Of a stretch of DNA of 37,964 nt, positions 1 to 6,777 are shown piece after piece. Numbering within the stretch: position 1 is the stretch's first letter; every line of letters starts with the position of its first letter. A program made the translations under genes and the position numbers. Below the pieces are notes generated by a model. That model worked only from the letters and a program-made list of their open reading frames with translations. It was not told the origin of the DNA and did not search any database. This DNA is from Edwardsiella ictaluri ATCC 33202 (GTDB lineage: Bacteria; Pseudomonadota; Gammaproteobacteria; Enterobacterales; Enterobacteriaceae): positions 1-37,964 of the forward strand of contig NZ_AFJI01000044.1 in the NCBI RefSeq assembly GCF_000264785.1. The letters are read 5' to 3'.

Positions 1-231
1 CGGAGAGATACGTTTTGCTTTATGGCCAATATCGCTGATACACCGCGCCATAAAATGCGCACCGGCACAAGCTTCCATAACAACAACTGCGGACGGGCAT
101 GTTGCCAGAAACTGCATTAGCTTCGTGCGGGTGAATTTCTTACGCAAAAGCGCCTTACCAGATTTATCCTGGTAGTGAACATGAAAAGAGTGTTTACCGA
201 GATCGATACCAATAAGCGCAATGTTTTCCAT
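1..231 (-). mobile_element. IS110-family transposase, 5' part (cut by window edge)
   Basis: The minus strand encodes 77 residues beginning MENIALIGIDLGKHSFHVHY and running off the left edge. This is the RuvC-like DEDD catalytic domain of IS110-family transposases. The first acidic residue is Asp10 in GIDLGK and the second is Glu53 in MEAC; the remaining catalytic residues and the Tnp_IS110 C-terminal domain lie outside the window. The ATG has a GGAGAGG ribosome-binding site 5 bases upstream. IS110 elements move by an RNA-guided recombinase and usually lack long terminal inverted repeats, so the element end cannot be placed from one side. Whether the copy is intact is unknown because only the N-terminus is visible. 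The family call is secure; I do not assign a specific IS name. Confidence 0.88.
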
Positions 232-347
232 GATGGCCTCTCCAGAAAGAAAAACACCCTGCCAGCGTACCGCTCACAGGGTGGGGGTGACCATCTCATT
301 AGCCCCGGAAGCACGGCCTCCGGGGCGGAAAAGCTCAACGCTAACCC
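232..347 (-). other. Structured non-coding DNA between IS110 transposase start and yjcE; possible IS end / bridge-RNA-like region
   Basis: Two strong hairpins are packed into about 115 bases. The first (255-283) has outer arms CACCCTG/CAGGGTG, an internal CC/CA bulge, inner arms AGCG/CGCT and a TAC loop. The second (302-326) has arms GCCCCGGA/TCCGGGGC with a 9-base loop. On the plus strand a 5-bp GCTAA/TTAGC hairpin followed by six T (340-358) overlaps the yjcE stop. IS110-group elements encode a bridge RNA in the left end upstream of the transposase, so the hairpins could belong to it. The second could instead be the yjcE terminator or mRNA-stabilising hairpin, although no U-tract follows it in yjcE's direction. 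The host/IS junction cannot be located from this window. Confidence 0.4.
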
Positions 348-1994
348 TTAGCTTTTTTCGACCAGCAGCGCCTCCAGCAGATCCAGATCGTGCAGCATCT
401 TCTGCAGCGTCTCGTTACTGATCTTCTGGGTGGCACGCAGGTGGTACAGCTCGCCGCGTTCAGCGCGCAGCGCCGTCAGGCGAAAACGGCGCTCCAGATT
501 CTCCACCTCACGGATTTCGTCGGCGTTCTCCTTGGTCATCACCCGCCGCCTGAGACTGCCTATAACCCGCGAGCTGACTTCGGTCAGCAGTTGTGGATCG
601 ATGTTCTCCTCGGTATCAGCCTCAAGGCGCTCCTGCATCTTCTTCAGGCTCTCAATGGCCACCTCGGCGCTGACCGACTTCGCCATCAGCTCCTCCTCTC
701 GGTAGGCCACGCTATCGGTGATCTCGACACCGCGCAGCAGCAGCGGCAGCGCCACCACTCCCACCAGCAGGGAAAACAGGATCACTCCGGCGGCCAGAAA
801 CACCAGCTGATAGCGACCGGGGAACGGCGTACCGTCGGTCAGGAACAGGGGAATGGAGAGCACACCGGCCAGCGTGATGGCCCCACGGACCCCGGCAAAC
901 GAAGCAATCCACAGATCGCGTATGCCGTAGGAGGCAAACTGCAGCGGGTTGTGCTTAAAGAAGCGCAGGCTGATACGTTTCATCCCCCACAGCCACAGGA
1001 AACGCAATACCAGCAGCAGCGCATACACCAGCACCACGTCGGCGAACAGATACCAGGTTTCGATATTGGGGTCGAGGTCGGCCTGAATAATCGAGTTCTC
1101 CAGGATCCCCGGCAGCTGTAGGCCCAGCATGATAAACACCATGCCGTTAAACACAAATTCCAGCATCGCCCACACGCTGTTGGCACGCAGGCGCATCGTC
1201 AGCGGCGCATTGCGGATCACTCCGGACTGGCTGATAGTCATCCCCGCCGCCACCGCCGCCAGAATACCGGAAACGCCAACATGCTCTGCGATCAGATAGC
1301 TGGCGAACGGCAACAGCATCAGAAGGACGATCTGGGTCGCCGGATCATCTCCCGCCCAGCGGCTCATCATCCGCAGGGACTTGCTGTACAGCCAGGTGAC
1401 CGCCGCGCCGGTCAGCAGACCGCCCAACGCCACTTTCAGAAACTCCAACGTCGCACCGGAGACGGTAAACACCATGGTGCCCATCGCCACCGCGATAGCG
1501 AACTTCAGGGAAACCAGGCCGGAGGCATCGTTCATCAGCGCCTCCCCTTCCAGCACCCCCATGATGCTTTTAGGTATCCTCCCCTGGCCAACGATACCAC
1601 CAAGCGCCACGGCATCGGTGGGCGACAACACGGCAGCCAGCGCAAAGGCCGCCACCAGCGGCACCTCCGGCAGCAACAGATGCAGAAAGTAGCCGACGCC
1701 AGCCACGGTGATCAGCACCAATACCAGTGCCAGCCCCAGGATCTCCCTGCCGTGGTACAAAAACTCCCGCGTCGGGGTTTTCCAACCGTCAGCAAACAGC
1801 AGCGGCGGAATAAACAATACCAGGAACAGCTCAGGGTCAAAATCCACATGCAGTCCAAAGTGGGGCCAGGCCAACAGCGCCCCGATGGCGATCTGCATCA
1901 GCGGCAGCGGGATTTGAAACGGTAGCAGGCGCGTTACCACGCCGGAGAGCGATACCACCAAAATCAGGATCAGGATTGTGAAGAATATTTCCAT
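348..1994 (-). CDS. yjcE: YjcE, CPA1-family Na+/H+ antiporter
   Basis: This 548-residue inner-membrane protein closely resembles E. coli YjcE (549 aa). It exchanges cytoplasmic Na+ (or K+) for protons. About a dozen hydrophobic segments fill residues 1 to 420. The CPA1 hallmarks are present: SPTDAVAL near 124-131 in the unwound helix, and the Asn-Asp pair in EGEALMNDASGL (Asn155, Asp156), the ion-binding ND signature of this family. Residues 430-548 form a hydrophilic, heptad-like cytoplasmic tail rich in Glu/Arg/Leu. The start is the ATG at 1994; its ribosome-binding site is weak (GAAAG). The gene is followed at once by IS110 DNA, but the C-terminus (LLEALLVEKS) looks complete. In E. coli, yjcE lies near soxR, a few genes from ssb. 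Here the purine cluster fills the space between them. Confidence 0.93.
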   Translation of the reverse strand: MEIFFTILILILVVSLSGVVTRLLPFQIPLPLMQIAIGALLAWPHFGLHVDFDPELFLVLFIPPLLFADGWKTPTREFLYHGREILGLALVLVLITVAGVGYFLHLLLPEVPLVAAFALAAVLSPTDAVALGGIVGQGRIPKSIMGVLEGEALMNDASGLVSLKFAIAVAMGTMVFTVSGATLEFLKVALGGLLTGAAVTWLYSKSLRMMSRWAGDDPATQIVLLMLLPFASYLIAEHVGVSGILAAVAAGMTISQSGVIRNAPLTMRLRANSVWAMLEFVFNGMVFIMLGLQLPGILENSIIQADLDPNIETWYLFADVVLVYALLLVLRFLWLWGMKRISLRFFKHNPLQFASYGIRDLWIASFAGVRGAITLAGVLSIPLFLTDGTPFPGRYQLVFLAAGVILFSLLVGVVALPLLLRGVEITDSVAYREEELMAKSVSAEVAIESLKKMQERLEADTEENIDPQLLTEVSSRVIGSLRRRVMTKENADEIREVENLERRFRLTALRAERGELYHLRATQKISNETLQKMLHDLDLLEALLVEKS

Positions 1995-2153
1995 GTTCTT
2001 TCAGACTCAACGCCAACAGGGCTAACGCAACGCTTTACAAAATATCATCTTATGAATTTTGAGCCGAAGAGAAATCTACCCTAAGGAGCAGAGATAACAC
2101 TGAAAATGCACTGCGGTAGCGACGCCGTTGATATTTGCGATGCCCCGACAGCA

Positions 2154-2177
2154 GAAAAGCGCCCGCAGGCGCTTTTC
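2154..2177 (-). terminator. Intrinsic terminator after ghxQ (possibly bidirectional)
   Basis: The arms GAAAAGCGCC and GGCGCTTTTC form a perfect 10-bp stem with a CGCA loop, 22 bases past the ghxQ stop. The stem ends in TTTTC on either strand, so it can close the ghxQ transcript. Confidence 0.8.
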
Positions 2178-2199
2178 CTCAGGGGAATGGCAGAGCCGC

Positions 2200-3567
2200 T
2201 TAAATCGCCCAACCACCGGCGTAGAACGCCATCAGCACCACCGCGATCACCACGGTACCGATGTTCAGACGGTTCCACTCTTTGGAGCACACGCGACCGA
2301 TCACCAGGGTGCTAAAGCCGAGCATGATGCCGGTAACAATATTACAGGTCAGCACGATAAACACCGCGCACACCAGACCGGACATTGCATCGACGAAGTC
2401 GTTGAAGTCCAGTTTGGCGACGTTGCTCAGCATCAGCAGACCGACATACATCAGCGCCGGCGCCGTCGCGTAGCCCGGGACCAGATAAGAGAGCGGCGAG
2501 AGGAACAGAATCAGCAGGAACAGTACCCCGACCACCACGGCGGTCAGACCGGTTTTCCCACCAGCCGCGGTACCGGCGGCAGACTCGATATACACCGCCG
2601 CCGGCGCTGCGCCGACCAGACCAGAGAAGATCGAGCTGACGGAGTCCGCGGTCAGCGCCTTGCCGCCGCTGATAATCTGACCATCTTTGTCCAACAGATT
2701 CGCCTGACCAGCCACCGCGCGGATGGTTCCGGTGGCATCAAACACCGCGGTCATCACCAGGGCCAGTACGCTTGGCAACACCACCGGCTGCAGGGCGCCC
2801 ATGATATCCAGGCTAAAGATCAGCGACTGGCCATCAGCGCCAGCTAGGCTCGGCATCGCGACCAGACCGTGGTACTTCACGCTGGGATCGAAGATCAGAC
2901 CGACGATGGAGATACCGATAATCACCAGCAGAATGCCACCCGGTACCTTCAGCTTTTCCAGACCGAAGATCACCGCCAGCCCCAGCAGGGACATCATCAC
3001 CGGGAACGAGGTGAAGGCGCCCAGCGCCACCGGCAGCCCCTCCAACGGGTTTTTCACCACCAGGCCGACGCCATTGGCGGCGATCAGCAGCAGGAACAGA
3101 CCGATACCGATACCGGTACCGTGGGCAATCCCCATCGGTAGGTTACGCAGGATCCAGGTCCGTATCCCGGTCACCGAGATGGCGGTAAACAGAATACCCA
3201 TCAGGAATACGGCACCCAGCGCCACCGGCACGCTGATCTGCTGCCCTAACACCAGGCTGAAGGCGGTAAAGGCGGTGAGGGAGATGGCGCAACCAATCGC
3301 CATCGGCAGGTTGGCCCACAGCCCCATCAGTAAAGAGCCACAACCGGCCACCAGACAGGTCGCCACAAATACGGCGCTCGGTGGAAACCCAGCCTTACCC
3401 AGCATGCCCGGTACCACGATCACCGAATAAACCATCGCCAAAAACGTCGTTAAACCGGCGAGCACTTCCTGGCGCACGCTGCTACCACGCACTGAGATCT
3501 TAAAAAATGTATCGAGTGATCCCCGTGACTTCCCTGCCGCTGATACCTGAGAAGAATCGCTAGACAT
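2200..3567 (-). CDS. ghxQ: GhxQ, guanine/hypoxanthine permease (AzgA-like NCS2 family)
   Basis: This 455-residue polytopic protein has the same length as E. coli GhxQ (YgfQ) and nearly the same sequence throughout. It is a proton-driven importer of guanine and hypoxanthine in the inner membrane. Family marks include the N-terminal [20 protein letters not shown] segment, [13 protein letters not shown] and [20 protein letters not shown] in the C-terminal half. The start ATG at 3567 has AGAGGA 7 bases upstream. It is the last gene of the minus-strand purine block, but a 239-base gap containing a palindromic operator-like site separates it from guaD. It therefore probably has its own promoter. 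GhxQ supplies substrate for the neighbouring guanine deaminase. Confidence 0.94.
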   Translation of the reverse strand: MSSDSSQVSAAGKSRGSLDTFFKISVRGSSVRQEVLAGLTTFLAMVYSVIVVPGMLGKAGFPPSAVFVATCLVAGCGSLLMGLWANLPMAIGCAISLTAFTAFSLVLGQQISVPVALGAVFLMGILFTAISVTGIRTWILRNLPMGIAHGTGIGIGLFLLLIAANGVGLVVKNPLEGLPVALGAFTSFPVMMSLLGLAVIFGLEKLKVPGGILLVIIGISIVGLIFDPSVKYHGLVAMPSLAGADGQSLIFSLDIMGALQPVVLPSVLALVMTAVFDATGTIRAVAGQANLLDKDGQIISGGKALTADSVSSIFSGLVGAAPAAVYIESAAGTAAGGKTGLTAVVVGVLFLLILFLSPLSYLVPGYATAPALMYVGLLMLSNVAKLDFNDFVDAMSGLVCAVFIVLTCNIVTGIMLGFSTLVIGRVCSKEWNRLNIGTVVIAVVLMAFYAGGWAI

Positions 3568-3605
3568 GATGATGTCCTCTGAGTGATTTAAAAAACTTTT
3601 CTGTA

Positions 3606-3621
3606 ACGTAATCGATTACGT
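3606..3621 (-). promoter_or_regulatory. Perfect 16-bp palindrome, candidate LacI/PurR-type operator for ghxQ
   Basis: ACGTAATCGATTACGT is a perfect 16-bp palindrome 38 bp upstream of the ghxQ start. It has the central CG and AA/TT spacing of LacI-family operators and matches the PurR core ACGCAAACGTTTGCGT at 12 of 16 positions. A purine-responsive repressor is plausible for a hypoxanthine/guanine permease, but the sequence does not identify the regulator. Confidence 0.5.
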
Positions 3622-3670
3622 ATGTTATTGCAGAGCGGCCCATAACGCTGTATCTGCCCTCCGCCCCATC

Positions 3671-3692
3671 CGGCTGTCCCCGTGGACAGCCG
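3671..3692. repeat. 9-bp perfect hairpin in the guaD-ghxQ gap
   Basis: CGGCTGTCC and GGACAGCCG flank a CCGT loop. No T-run follows on either strand, so it is a weak terminator candidate or an mRNA-stabilising hairpin after guaD. Confidence 0.45.
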
Positions 3693-3750
3693 CTACTCCC
3701 TGCCACTACATCCTGTAACCAAATTCGGGTAAAAATGGGACAGAAGCAAA

Positions 3751-3766
3751 AGGCAAACGATTATCT
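3751..3766 (+). promoter_or_regulatory. Second, weaker PurR-like site near the guaD end
   Basis: AGGCAAACGATTATCT keeps the GCAAACG half of the PurR consensus and TT in the other half. It lies about 145 bp, centre to centre, from the 3606-3621 palindrome, a spacing that could allow looping by a LacI-family dimer pair. The second half-site is poor. Confidence 0.25.
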
Positions 3767-3806
3767 GGCCTAATACCTCGTCATTTCAACCCACAAACGC
3801 GACATT

Positions 3807-5123
3807 TTAGGTGCGTTCGTACACTAAACGACCATCGACATAGGTACGATATATGGTGCGATCATCGCCCAGTGTCATGGTGACAAACAGCTTATCCACC
3901 AAAGAGACCGAGTTGTCATAACGCAGCTGTTGCAGCGGCGTCGCCGTCGGCTCCAGAACCACAAAGTCGGCCTCTTTACCGACCAGGAAGTTACCGATGC
4001 GATCGTCCAGCCCCAGAGAGGCCGCGCCGCCCAGGGTTGCCAGGTAGAACGCCTCATAGGCGGACAAGCGGCAGCCCTGCAGCTGCATCACCTTGTAAGC
4101 CTCATTCAGCGTCTGCAGCATGTTAAAGGTGGTCCCGGCGCCGATGTCGGTTCCCATCCCCACCTTCACCCGCTTGCGCCAGGCCTGTTGCAGGTTAAAC
4201 AGGCCGCTGCCGAGGTACAGGTTAGAGGTCGGGCAGAAGGCGATCGAAGAACCGGTATCGCTCAGGCAGTCCCACTCTTTCTCCTCCAGGTGGATACAGT
4301 GGGCGAACACGCAGTTCTTCCCGGTCAGGCCATACTGGTGATACACATCCAGATAGCCGTCATGGTGCGGGTACAGCGACTTGACCCAGGCGATCTCGTC
4401 GCGGTTTTCACACAGATGGGTATGCAAATAGGTGTCGGGATACTCTTCGCGCAGGCGCTGGGCCATCGCCAGCTGCTCCGGACTGGAGGTCGGTGCAAAG
4501 CGCGGGGTCACCGCATACAGCAGGCGGCCATTCTTGTGCCAGCGCTCGATCAGTGCCTTGCTCTGTTCGTAGCTGCTCTGCGCATCGTCCAACAGATAGT
4601 CCGGCGCATTGCGATCCATCATTACCTTGCCGGCGATCATCCGCATGTTGATATGGCTGGCAGCCTCAAACAGCGCATCCACCGACTCCGGATGCACGGT
4701 GCCGAACACCAGGGCGGTGGTGGTGCCGTTACGCAGCAGCTGTTTAAGGAAAAAGTTAGACATTTCGCGGGCGTAATCGAGATCGTTATAGCGCTGCTCG
4801 GTGGGAAAGGTGTGCTTGTTCAACCACTCCAACAGCTGTTCGCCATAGGCCCCGACCATCTCGCTCTGCGGATAGTGAATATGGGTATCGACAAAGCCGG
4901 GGACGATCAGCTTGCCGCGGTAGTCCCGCACCCGAATCGATGCGGGAATGCGCCCCCGCCCCTCTTCCCAGCTGCCGCACCAGTCCACTTTCCCATTGCG
5001 GATCAATAACAGACCGTCCTCAATAAAACGCAGTGCAGATTCAACCTGTTGCGGATCGGTCACCGTACGGGTGACATCCAGAATGCTACCGCGGACTGCC
5101 TTGAGGGTATGTTCACAAACCAT
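3807..5123 (-). CDS. guaD: Guanine deaminase
   Basis: This 438-residue amidohydrolase aligns end to end with E. coli GuaD (439 aa). It hydrolyses guanine to xanthine and ammonia in the cytoplasm. Metal ligands are visible: the HxH pair His81/His83 in DTHIHYP, a His in THLCEN, the His in FAHCIHL, and the Asp of GTDIGAG. The start ATG at 5123 has AGGAG 7 bases upstream; the xanQ stop is only 30 bases further up, so the two genes are co-transcribed. Its product, xanthine, is also the substrate of the XanQ importer. It therefore feeds guanine into the same downstream route. Confidence 0.95.
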   Translation of the reverse strand: MVCEHTLKAVRGSILDVTRTVTDPQQVESALRFIEDGLLLIRNGKVDWCGSWEEGRGRIPASIRVRDYRGKLIVPGFVDTHIHYPQSEMVGAYGEQLLEWLNKHTFPTEQRYNDLDYAREMSNFFLKQLLRNGTTTALVFGTVHPESVDALFEAASHINMRMIAGKVMMDRNAPDYLLDDAQSSYEQSKALIERWHKNGRLLYAVTPRFAPTSSPEQLAMAQRLREEYPDTYLHTHLCENRDEIAWVKSLYPHHDGYLDVYHQYGLTGKNCVFAHCIHLEEKEWDCLSDTGSSIAFCPTSNLYLGSGLFNLQQAWRKRVKVGMGTDIGAGTTFNMLQTLNEAYKVMQLQGCRLSAYEAFYLATLGGAASLGLDDRIGNFLVGKEADFVVLEPTATPLQQLRYDNSVSLVDKLFVTMTLGDDRTIYRTYVDGRLVYERT

Positions 5124-5153
5124 GATTAACTCCTAATCAGCCAAGACATCGAC

Positions 5154-6572
5154 TCAGTCCATCTCTTCTTCTGCAGACAATGTGCCTGTCGGTTCATCCT
5201 CTTCCCGACGGACCTCCGCTTTCTTGCGCATCGGAATCAGTAAGTTGAGGATGATTGCCGTCAGACCACCGGCACAAATGGGATTCTCTACCAATACGTA
5301 CAGCGAATCTGGCAATACCCGGAACACGGCCGGATCGTACGAGACACCCAGCCCCAGCCCAAGGGAGGTGGCGACGATGATGGTCTCGCGGCGACGCAAT
5401 CCGTTGGAAATAATGATGCGGATCCCGGCGATAGCGATCATGGAGAACATTAGCGTCATCGCGCCGCCCAATACCGGAGCCGGAATGGTGGTAAAAAAGC
5501 GCCCGATGACCGGAAACAGCCCCAGCAGTACCAGCATCCCGGCGATAGCCCGACCGACATAGCGTGAGGCCACGCCGGTCATCTGGATCACCCCGTTATT
5601 CTGGGCAAAGGTGGTCAGCGGCAATGAGCCCAGGGCAGAAGCAATGACCGACACCAGCCCATCGGCCAGCACGCCACCGCTCAGACGCGACTGATACTCA
5701 GGCCCTTCGATGGGGCGATTCGAGACCATCGCCGTCGCGGTGATATCTCCCACCGCCTCCAGCACGCTGAGCAGATAGATGGTGCCAGCCACCAGGAAAG
5801 CGTGCATGTCAAAGGTAAAACCATATTTAAAGGGAACCGGAACGGTAACCAGTGGCAGGTCGCGCAGGGCGCTGAAATCCACCATGCCCAGACACAGCGC
5901 CATGATATAGCCGACGATAAGCCCGATGGCGATGCCGCCCATCCGCAGTAAGGGATGACGCGCACAGTTAAAGCCGATAACCACCAGCAGTACCAGCAGG
6001 CCGACGCCGATGTTTTCATAATTACCATAGGTGCCACTGCTCTTGGCGGCAAAGCCACCGCCGAAATCGATGATGCCAACCTTGATCAGGCTCAGGCCGA
6101 TCATCAGTACCACCACCCCGCTCACCGTCGGGGTGATCACCCGGCGCAGGTAAGGCAGGATAAACGAGGCGCCCACCACCAGGAAGGCACCGACAAAGGA
6201 GACCCCCAGCAGAGTCGACACGATCAGCTCCTCATGCAGGCCATCGTGTTTCATCGCGCCGCCCAGAGCTATCATCACGGTAACAAAGGAGAAATTGACC
6301 GATTGGATAGACAGCAGGCCAGAGCCGACGCAGCCATAGCGGTTGACCTGCAGCCAGGTGCCAACGCCGGAGGCAATCATCGCCATGGAGACCAGATAGG
6401 CGGTGATTTCGGTGGAAAGGCCCAGCGCGGTACCGACAATCAGCGCCGGTGCCACCATGGGGACAAAAATCGCCAGCAGGTGAGTCACCGCACCCACCAT
6501 GAGCTGGTGAAATGGCGGTTTATCCTCGAGTTGATAAATAAGATCGGATCCAGCACGCGGTATATCAGACAT
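5154..6572 (-). CDS. xanQ: XanQ, xanthine:H+ symporter (NCS2/NAT family)
   Basis: This 472-residue permease is very similar to E. coli XanQ (466 aa) and much less like the urate transporter UacT. All residues reported as critical in E. coli XanQ are conserved at the same numbers: His31, Asn93, Glu272 (in SVLEAVGD), Asp304 (VLADG), and Gln324/Asn325 in TFAQNNG, the NAT signature. This supports high-affinity xanthine uptake with protons. The only divergent part is the hydrophilic C-terminal tail from about residue 450, which is acidic and ends SAEEEMD. The ATG at 6572 follows GGGGAG. The gene lies between xdhD (205-base gap with a hairpin) and guaD (30-base gap). Confidence 0.94.
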   Translation of the reverse strand: MSDIPRAGSDLIYQLEDKPPFHQLMVGAVTHLLAIFVPMVAPALIVGTALGLSTEITAYLVSMAMIASGVGTWLQVNRYGCVGSGLLSIQSVNFSFVTVMIALGGAMKHDGLHEELIVSTLLGVSFVGAFLVVGASFILPYLRRVITPTVSGVVVLMIGLSLIKVGIIDFGGGFAAKSSGTYGNYENIGVGLLVLLVVIGFNCARHPLLRMGGIAIGLIVGYIMALCLGMVDFSALRDLPLVTVPVPFKYGFTFDMHAFLVAGTIYLLSVLEAVGDITATAMVSNRPIEGPEYQSRLSGGVLADGLVSVIASALGSLPLTTFAQNNGVIQMTGVASRYVGRAIAGMLVLLGLFPVIGRFFTTIPAPVLGGAMTLMFSMIAIAGIRIIISNGLRRRETIIVATSLGLGLGVSYDPAVFRVLPDSLYVLVENPICAGGLTAIILNLLIPMRKKAEVRREEDEPTGTLSAEEEMD

Positions 6573-6744
6573 CCCTTTACTCCCCTGGTAAATTTGATCA
6601 TCTGATCCAATTAATAAATATCCGCCTACCCATTTTCCCGCCGCGCGGCAAGGGACGCCCCTGAGAGTGTTTTCCCCATTAATCCGTCTATGGCTGTGCA
6701 GTTCAGATATTCATTATCCAACGGCTAATTGAATCGTTAGCGCA

Positions 6745-6767
6745 GGGCCGCCCCAACGGGGCGGCCC
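6745..6767 (-). terminator. 10-bp GC hairpin after xdhD
   Basis: GGGCCGCCCC and GGGGCGGCCC pair around a 3-base loop, just 11 bases past the xdhD stop. There is no U-tract, so it may be a partial terminator or a 3' mRNA stabiliser separating xdhD from xanQ expression. Confidence 0.55.
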
Positions 6768-6777
6768 GCACGCGGTC

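Noticed and set aside
3568..3806. A purine riboswitch in the ghxQ leader
   Set aside because: I looked for a three-way-junction purine aptamer and saw only a simple hairpin and operator-like palindromes.
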